64,000 nucleotides of DNA from assembly GCA_022592435.1 (NCBI GenBank), contig JABYQS010000034.1:186001-250000 (forward strand), written 5' to 3'. Made by a program: the position numbers and the translations under genes. The DNA is from Cerioporus squamosus. Its lineage: Eukaryota > Basidiomycota > Agaricomycetes > Polyporales > Polyporaceae. The notes under the pieces were generated by a model. The model was given only the letters and a program-made list of their open reading frames with translations, had not been told where the DNA came from and searched no databases. Shown here in pieces: positions 57,219-64,000 of the stretch (positions within the stretch are counted from its first letter, which is position 1; every line of letters begins with the position of its first letter).

Positions 57219-59425
57219 ATGGCTGATCTTGTTGGCGGTATCTTGGACCTGACGTACGTTCGTCTCGCGCTTTGCTTCCGACGGAGAACCCTGCGCTTAC
57301 GGGATGTGACCTAGGGTTGGTACGATTTTGGTTGGGTTGGCCGTAACCGGATGGTGCGTGACTTGGATTGTACATAGAATGACTACTCTGACTGACGGCT
57401 TGAATTGGTAGCTTGTTTGGTAGTACGTGAATAATTCACGAGAGAGATATCTTGCCGTCTTACCTCGTTACGCAAGTCACCACTGCGCAAACAGCTTGGT
57501 ACTTCGAGCATTATCCTCATGATCGCAGGCTCTTGAAGAGTTTGGCACGTTACCTTTTCATTCGCTAACAATCCCACCGCCTGATGTGCCTGCGACCCTA
57601 GGTCGTCGCAGTTTGGATCCTCGACGCGACCCATCTCGGTCTCTATGGCGCCACGAGTAAGGATCACGAAGAACTCTGTGCAGTCTACGATCTGATTGTG
57701 GCCATAAAAGTGTACATCTACCTCGTCGACAAGAGGTCTCAGGACTTTAGCGCTGAACCCCTTCCTTGGTATGCACAACCGCATGCACTAGTGGCAGAGT
57801 GTGGACGATTGACAAATGCTTACTTCTTCAGGACCGCCAACGTGAGTGTCAAGTGTTTTCTGTGGTGTGGCATCGGTGTGACATTCGTACGACATGATCA
57901 AGGTTCAGCTGCTGTGTAACGTGAGTCTCTTCATCTGATGTCCGGCTGGAGATATCCCTTTCTGACAGCATACTTGCATGCAGGCGTGTGCCATCGCTCT
58001 CATCCAGTCGTAAGTGACGCAAAACTCGAACTTTAAGCATGCTGGCTCATCATGAGTCTCTATCAGGTTCTACGCTTCTCGGATCTGGACCGTACGTTCC
58101 CTTCCCCGATCTGTGTCATTCATGCGACTCAAATTGCACAGTAAGCAAGCAGAGGCTCCTTCTGGTAGTGATGGTGTGCAACAGCCCTGCTGTTATCTTC
58201 GCATGTGTGCTGATATGCTCCTCAGGGCACGTTCATCGCAGCAACATGGGGTGGGTGGTACTTTCATAGTGTCTAACTCGATCCTCATTCATCGGAACCT
58301 CTTGTGCGGCCATCTAGTTTTCTCCGTTGGTCAGTGATTTGTACCCACGCATCTATGAATCATTTTGACTCTCCACACAGTTCTATTCATTAGGACGTAC
58401 GTGTTTCCCTGTCGTGGATTACAAGATCCCTCCTCACCTTGCGACAACAGCATCTTGACGCAGTCCGTCGCGGAGTTTGTCAAACTCGTCGTAAGTCTGT
58501 CATTGCTTAAGCTCTGCCGCTAACATCATCATTCAACCACTAACTATGCGTAGCCATATGACATTGGTATGAGTGCCATGGGTGCTTCTACTGACGTGCT
58601 GCTGTGCGGTGCATTGGTCATTCTTCTCTTAACATCCAGAACTGGTACTCAAGGGTGAGTTTTCCTCGCGCAAGTGAGGCCACATCACTTACAGTCTATT
58701 CGCCTCGGTAGTGCCGATCGCCTGATCAACAAGTTGGTTCGTACGCAGTGCGCGCCAAGGGAGATTTGCCACTGACCATGACCCAGATGCTCTACGCCGT
58801 CAATTCGGGTGTACTGACCAGGTCAGTCTCTTTCGCCTTGATGTCACACCGCTGACCGAATGCACTCTGCAGCGTGTTTGGGATATTGGCACTCATGATG
58901 GTGGCCCTGATGCCGACATCGTCCTTGTTTGTTCTGTTCTACTACATCGGCTCCCGACGTACGTCTCGCTGAACGTGTGCGATGAACGTGGCTGATGAGA
59001 CACTCAGTATACTCAGTCTCCCTGTTATCGACACTCAACGCGCGGTTAGGCCTGCGGATGGAAGCCGAGCGAATGGGAGCGCGTAGCTTGCCAGAGATAG
59101 AGATCACCAGAGTTCCAACTCGAAAGCCGTCAGTGCATGCATCTACGGTATGTCTTCAACGTCCTTTTCACGATGTACTCATGCTTATGTCCTCTAGCCC
59201 CGCAGGCCCGACATCGTCGTGTCAGTGCACCATCTGAACGCGACCGCGACGTCGTCGTCCTCAGCAACAGCGGATGACTCGCCTGCGGTTGCGACCCCGC
59301 AGGCCGTCTTCTGTGACGACGGTCGATGTTATGTGGTTTCGGATATGGAGTTCAGCTTCGGATATGATATGATAGAGACAGTTCCCTGTAATGATCCGGA
59401 CACTCGTAATGCGCCAGAACCATGA
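57219..59425 (+). CDS. DUF6534-type seven-helix membrane protein
   Basis: The first exons (57219-57253, 57315-57353, 57412-57422, 57798-57841) give MADLVGGILDLTVGTILVGL, AVTGCLFGKCGRLTNAYFFR and TAN. Later blocks are SFYASRIWT, KQRLLLGTFIAATW, SAMGASTDVLLCGALVILLL, TSRTGT, ADRLINKL, MLYAVNSGVLTSVFGILALM and GSRLYSVSLLSTLNARLGLR. This order is typical of the basidiomycete membrane family carrying DUF6534, several helices followed by the S-L-L-x-x-L-N-x-R motif. The cytosolic tail ends at 59425. The biological role of the family is unknown. Splicing between 58095 and 58640 is only partly resolved (the phase after RIWT is awkward), so local decay is possible. Intron 3 (57423-57797) is far longer than the rest. 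Confidence 0.78.
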
Positions 59426-61408
59426 ACCGATCTCGACATTTGTGTGCATGTGTTCGACCGTGTGGGTGCCGCACGCCTGCGGGTGAGGGGTGCACCGACG
59501 ACGACTGCATACGTGAAGGACATGTTCATAAGAGTTCGGCTCGCATGCCACTGCGAGGCTTCATGGCGTCAGGGGGGCGGGGGCATGTTACTGCGAATTG
59601 GGGGTCTCGGTTACCTCTGGAGTCGATGGCGGATGTCCGTGTGTATGCAATGAGACTTTCGAGAACTTCCGGGGTATGAGACGATACGCCAGACGTTCTG
59701 CATGCAAGGTATAGGTGAAGGGGACGCAAGGTGAATCATAGCAGCAATAGGATATGAATACAGAGGGAAGGCAGTATGGAACAAATAGGAATGGACATGA
59801 TGCGGAAGTGTATCTGAAGCTCGAACGGTCGGAGCTGTGGTAGTGCGCCAGTTCCAATCAACGGTCTTTGGAAGACTCCTTGACGAAGGCGTTGGAGGGG
59901 GCCCTTTCTTGCAGCTTCGGCAAGAGCACAAGGAGAGAAGCGACGATCTTGCCACAGTATCGAGGACATGCTCACCTGCGAACCCCGCAGAAGTGACTCC
60001 GGACGTTCTGCTGCAAAACTTGTGCTCAAGTGGAGCTCGGTAGGAGCAGTCCCAGTCGTCGAGGCGCACCAACGCAAATACCATGAGCGGATGGATAGAT
60101 CGTCCGCGGTGCGTTCGAAGTTGTCAAGCAGCAGAGACAGGTCGCCAGAGCCAGAGTGGATGCATGTCTTGTGGCTGAACGAGAACCAGGATACGTTCGA
60201 ACGTCTTCGTCGATTCGTGTGGCCACTATGATCGATGAGGTGGCTCCAAAGGGGGACTGACGTTGGCCAGTTCGTCCAGATGCGCAAGCCGGCCAAGCAA
60301 CAGTACCTGAGGGTCTCATGAGAGAAGGAGCGGGAGAAGTACATGCTGTGCAAGGACGTGAACGAGGAGGCTGGCTCACGATCGGCCAGCCACAATCTTA
60401 GGCCACTCCTTGTTCTTCGACTACCACCATGCCCGTCTACTCCAGCCTCGCTATATGCGGTCCCGTTCGAAACACGGCTCTCATATGGTATCCTGGCGTG
60501 CACAGGAGAACAGCAGAGACCATCGACTGCCGCTCAAAAGCACATACGGCAAGATTATGCTTCGGACAAGGGACGCCCGAGCGTCTAAGTCCTGGCATAT
60601 CGTCCCAACCGAACCGCAAAGTCTTCATCCTACTGCTCTCTGCTGACCTCCAGGAGTCGAAGCCTTGGAAAGGACAAGGCGTATACTGCCACGCAAATTC
60701 GGACTGGGCCTTGACCCAAGTTCGGAAGCATCTAGCGATGCGCTCTATAATTTTCTTAAGGTGCGTGATGGTTATTTCGCGCGCTCTAGGCGCAAACACG
60801 AACGACAGCAGTCTATCGTGCGTCGACACATCACTGTGCGACGTTCGGTAGACTTCTGCCACGCCATGTACGGGGCATGTTTTGTGACCGGAAGCAAACG
60901 TTCTGAAATACTTGCCTGATTCGGATAACTCGTCCAGCGACGGACATGGGTTGATGTCGTTGACCAGGACGGCCAGCGACTCTGTAAATATACCCGGCTC
61001 GTGTTGATGGACGTGACGAATGTCAGACATGCTTTGCGGGTCCCTTGCTCCGTAACCGAGCAGGATAAAGGACTGCCGGGAGAGACCGAGTGGCACAGTG
61101 ATGGGTGCTGATGTGCTGTCCATCCTTTGTCGTACCTTTCTCTCCACCAGTGAAAGGCCGAAGAGCAGCGCGAAAGAGCGATGTAGACGTCGGTGAGTCC
61201 ACACGACATTGCTGGCATCTTTGCTCGAACGGCGGCCATCTCACGGTGCGCCCACAAAGTCTCTCGTAACCGAGGACTGGTTCGCACACTCTGCCCCTCT
61301 TTTTCTCGCCCAAAACGACTACTCGTCAATTTCTTAGGGCGTCAGACGCATTAGCGGCTCTCACGTTGACCAGCATCCGCGTTTTCCCGCATCCCTCGAT
61401 TGCCAAAC
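59426..61408. other. 2-kb region with doubtful ORFs
   Basis: Between the DUF6534 gene and the forkhead gene. Two overlapping minus-strand frames are open for 255 codons each (59736-60503 and 60437-61204). Only the second has some protein-like composition. The 3' end of the first encodes a hydrophobic run (SIPICSILPSLCIHILLLL). No domain is recognised. Confidence 0.45.
60437..61123 (-). CDS. Hypothetical protein, possible ORF
   Basis: An uninterrupted 228-codon frame starting MDSTSAPITVPLGLSRQSFI; the same frame is open for 27 further codons upstream. It contains GKYFRTFASGHKTCPVHGVA and HLKKIIERIARCFRTWVKAQ, with evenly spread Cys and Trp that look protein-like, but no known domain. It may be an intronless gene or a relic of a larger one. 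Confidence is low because no homologue is recognised and the opposite strand is also partly open. Confidence 0.35.
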   Translation of the reverse strand: MDSTSAPITVPLGLSRQSFILLGYGARDPQSMSDIRHVHQHEPGIFTESLAVLVNDINPCPSLDELSESGKYFRTFASGHKTCPVHGVAEVYRTSHSDVSTHDRLLSFVFAPRAREITITHLKKIIERIARCFRTWVKAQSEFAWQYTPCPFQGFDSWRSAESSRMKTLRFGWDDMPGLRRSGVPCPKHNLAVCAFERQSMVSAVLLCTPGYHMRAVFRTGPHIARLE

Positions 61409-63730
61409 ATGGACACAAACGCTTCGACAGGGCGCTTCTACTCGTTCACCACACCAACTTCTGCGACGCTGCCGTCCACCGCGAGTTCCCCAGACCCACA
61501 ATATCGTCGTGATAGTTCTGGTTCGGATTCCGTCTCTGACGAGGATGGGAGTGCCTCGCAGCGCTCTCATCCCTCAGGACGGGTTCCCCAGGGCTACGGC
61601 GGTCCGCGGGTACCATATGGGAGCCAAAACGCCCCGCCATTCCTCTCCAATCGTGCAGACTCTGCGACCGCCACAATCTACGTCGACGACCCCCCGTATG
61701 TTCCGCCCAGCTCTTCCCGTCCGTCCCATCCCTCTACTTTCGTCGAAACCGGCCCCGATGTGCCCTTCAACCCGCCTATGCCGAACTTCCACTCAGGAAT
61801 TTCGTCGTCGATGACCTCGACGACGGGGCACCCCGTACGCACTCTCTGCTTATCTGATGAGGGCGGATCTTTATCTGATTCACTTGTAGACCCCGTTCAG
61901 GCGCAACAGTGGGGAGAATAGTCCGACGGGGTCGCATGGTAGCGGTAGGAGCGACCATAGCGGTGGTCAGAGTGGTAGTAGCCAGGGGAGCGCGTCGAGT
62001 GGCGTCGTAAGCAACGGTTCGCAGCCCAGGGATCCCCTCCTTCACGGACACGACGTGTTTCCTTCTCCTCAGCGCGTTGTGGCCCCTCCCGTCTTCAATC
62101 CCCATCATTACCCCGCCTACGATGAACAGTCCCTCCGCAGGGTTGGTATGGAACACGCTCGTATCGGCAGGGACCCCCTCCATGCTGAAAATGCCTACTA
62201 TCGCCCACGCACGCACACGTACCCACCTATGGGCGCGCCCCAGATGCCGCTGGGAATGGGGTCTCCCGACCACATGCAAATGGCTGGCTTTCCCCCCTCT
62301 CCCGAGTTGCAACTCCTTCCCATGCACACCGACGACGTTCATTATGACCGTGACATGCGCCAGGACCCCCTAATTCCCGGTCAAACGCGTATCCAGTTGC
62401 CACAGCCTGTCGCGCCACAGTCCTACGACAACTTCGGTTACGGCAATTCCTCCCAATCGCACCTTCGCGTAGGCGACGACTCCTACATCCCAACTTCTGA
62501 TGCCGACATTCGCCAGATCCTGGGTCTCAGCCCTGATCAAGAACTTAGTCTCAACGCCCTCGCGGACCCACCTCCCGGCCAACGTCCCGGACAATCGATT
62601 CCTACTTTGTCTCAGCTCGCGATCCTCGGCAGCCAGGCTAAACGGTTGACCCTCCAAGAGATCTACCAGGCTTTGGAGGATAGGTTCGAATGGTTCCGCC
62701 TCAATAGGGACGATAAGTCGTGGCAGGTGCGTGCTTGCATCATTTTCAGCCGACGCGCCACACACTGACACACATGTCCATGCAGAACTCCATCCGCCAC
62801 AACTTGTCGCTCTACAAGTGCTTCCGCCGGATTGCAAAGCCTATCACTGAGCCGGGCAAGGGCAGCTACTGGGTCGTGGACTACTCCCGCGGCGCGGGCA
62901 CGAAGCGTCCCCGCAAGCGCAACAAGCGCCCCACGAAGGCCCAGCTGCGTGCCATGCAGGCTGAGAAGGAAGCTCAGGGAGCACAGGAGGCCGTCGACGA
63001 AGGAGATAGCTCTCCAGACGACAAGGATGACGACGAGGGTTTCCCCTCGCCTGCGGCTTCCACTCATGACATCCCCATCGACCCGGCACTCCAAGGCCAC
63101 GGACACCAGGTTGGGCAGGTTAGAATCCGTGGTGCTGCACGCAGTGCTACCAGGCGTGGCAACTCTCCCTATGCACAGGGTGTGCAACCTTCTACTCAGC
63201 AAGGCCGTCGTCAGGCTGGTGCCCCTGCGCCTTTCCCTAACATTGTCCCACCCACGTCCCGTCACTCGTCTGCGACCTTTGGTCAGCCTTCGTTTGGCCA
63301 GCCCTCGCTCGCCCCGACTGGCTTGACGACGTCGATGTTCGGACAGCCCTCCATGGGGAGTCGGGCTGCGTCTGGGCCTTGGCCTGGTATCATGAATCAG
63401 CAAGCTGGGCAGATGTTCTTGCCTCCCCCGCACCCGCGCGCCATGGGCGGCCCTTCCACATCGGCGCCCGACATGACCCAGGGTGGGCATGTTCGCAGTA
63501 ACCCGACGCGCGCGCACACTCTGCCGGACATGGGTGCTGGTTCTTCCTTCGCTCAGCAGCTGCCGCCCCTCCTTGGCATGGACCAGATGCGCGACGATAG
63601 TGGCCGTTTCGTAGCCCGTGGTGCCTTTCCTGGCGCAGTCCTAGGTGGATCGACTCAGCAGTTCGTGCAGGGCTCGGCGAGGTCTGGCGGCCGACGCACC
63701 AGCTCGTCGTCGAACTCCTCTCGTGACTGA
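61409..63730 (+). CDS. Forkhead (winged-helix) transcription factor
   Basis: Three exons (61409-61834, 61890-62726, 62786-63730), all in phase 0, give 735 residues. The long N-terminal part is disordered and rich in Ser, Pro and His. The forkhead domain spans about residues 390-450: [66 protein letters not shown] is the recognition-helix signature. An intron splits the domain immediately before it. A basic patch follows ([20 protein letters not shown]), probably a nuclear signal, then an acidic stretch and a Gln/Pro/Gly-rich C-terminus. Fungal forkhead proteins regulate cell cycle, ribosomal genes or fruiting-body formation; the branch cannot be chosen here. Exon 1 ends at CAC CCC, which bypasses an in-frame stop at 61919. 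Confidence 0.92.
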
Positions 63731-64000
63731 GAACTTCGTCTCAAGACGCCTTGACCACTGTGCGCCGCGCTGGACAGAGTGGCAGAGCCCCGCTCAGTGC
63801 GTCTCGGAGCCCTCTCAACAAGTCTCTCATAACTCTCTCAATCTCAACTCGACACGCCCAATATGATGACCAACGACCAACGACCTATCTATGACGACTC
63901 CATCTCTGATTTCCAAGTTTTGATAACCGCTGTCGTGCTCGGACAGGCCCATGTTTCGCCGCTGTTCGTAGATAAGTAATCGCTTGCCTAGTCTCCCTAA
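63731..64000. other. 3' flank of the forkhead gene
   Basis: Untranslated or intergenic sequence to the window edge. No gene is seen. Confidence 0.5.

Noticed and set aside
59736..60503. 255-codon minus-strand frame
   Set aside because: It overlaps a better frame, has irregular composition and no start context; its hydrophobic end alone is not enough to call a gene.
1..64000. Biosynthetic gene cluster or selfish/defence system
   Set aside because: No polyketide synthase, peptide synthetase, terpene synthase, cytochrome P450 group, NLR-type or HET-domain gene was recognised; the neighbouring genes belong to unrelated pathways.

Overview
This is a stretch of nuclear chromosome from a filamentous basidiomycete, most likely a wood- or litter-decaying agaricomycete of polypore type. 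The signs are dense intron-rich genes on both strands with introns of about 50-60 nt, a secreted oxalate decarboxylase, several F-box proteins with degenerate leucine-rich tails, a basidiomycete-type seven-helix membrane protein (DUF6534 type) and a spliceosomal U2 RNA gene. No bacterial features (operons, Shine-Dalgarno sites, CRISPR) are present. All gene models were spliced by eye, with GT-AG (once GC-AG) junctions checked for phase.

Layout. 1-9.8 kb: a secreted Ala/Ser/Thr-rich protein with a duplicated Cys domain; an unidentified multi-exon minus-strand gene; an Svf1 survival-factor homologue. 9.8-21.4 kb: four F-box genes (two of them a tandem duplicate pair) around the mitochondrial protease OMA1, with a 539-bp CACTA-like foldback element between two of them. 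22-29.6 kb: a 12-Cys small secreted protein, then a metabolic duplication on the minus strand: intact homogentisate 1,2-dioxygenase (HGD, 14 coding exons), zinc alcohol dehydrogenase copy 1, a decayed HGD fragment, and alcohol dehydrogenase copy 2. 31.5-40 kb: a divergent transketolase, an oxalate decarboxylase whose reading frame is broken once near its N-terminus, and a Ppn2-like vacuolar endopolyphosphatase. 40.5-53.3 kb (all minus): a small heat-shock protein, an Srs2-like DNA helicase, an MFS sugar transporter with two micro-exons, and a type I metacaspase. 53.8-64 kb: a basic nuclear protein, the U2 snRNA gene, the DUF6534 membrane protein, a region with doubtful ORFs, and a forkhead transcription factor.

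How the genes relate. There is no classical biosynthetic cluster. The only clear functional unit is the HGD/alcohol dehydrogenase block, which the sequence shows to be a tandem segmental duplication in which the second HGD decayed while both dehydrogenases stayed open. Several neighbours (Svf1, OMA1, metacaspase, Hsp20, Srs2) belong to stress and survival pathways, but each appears to be independently transcribed. The most unusual structural observations are the ABA'B' foldback element, the single-base frameshift in oxalate decarboxylase, the 8- and 11-nt exons, and a DUF6534 intron holding a long antisense ORF.
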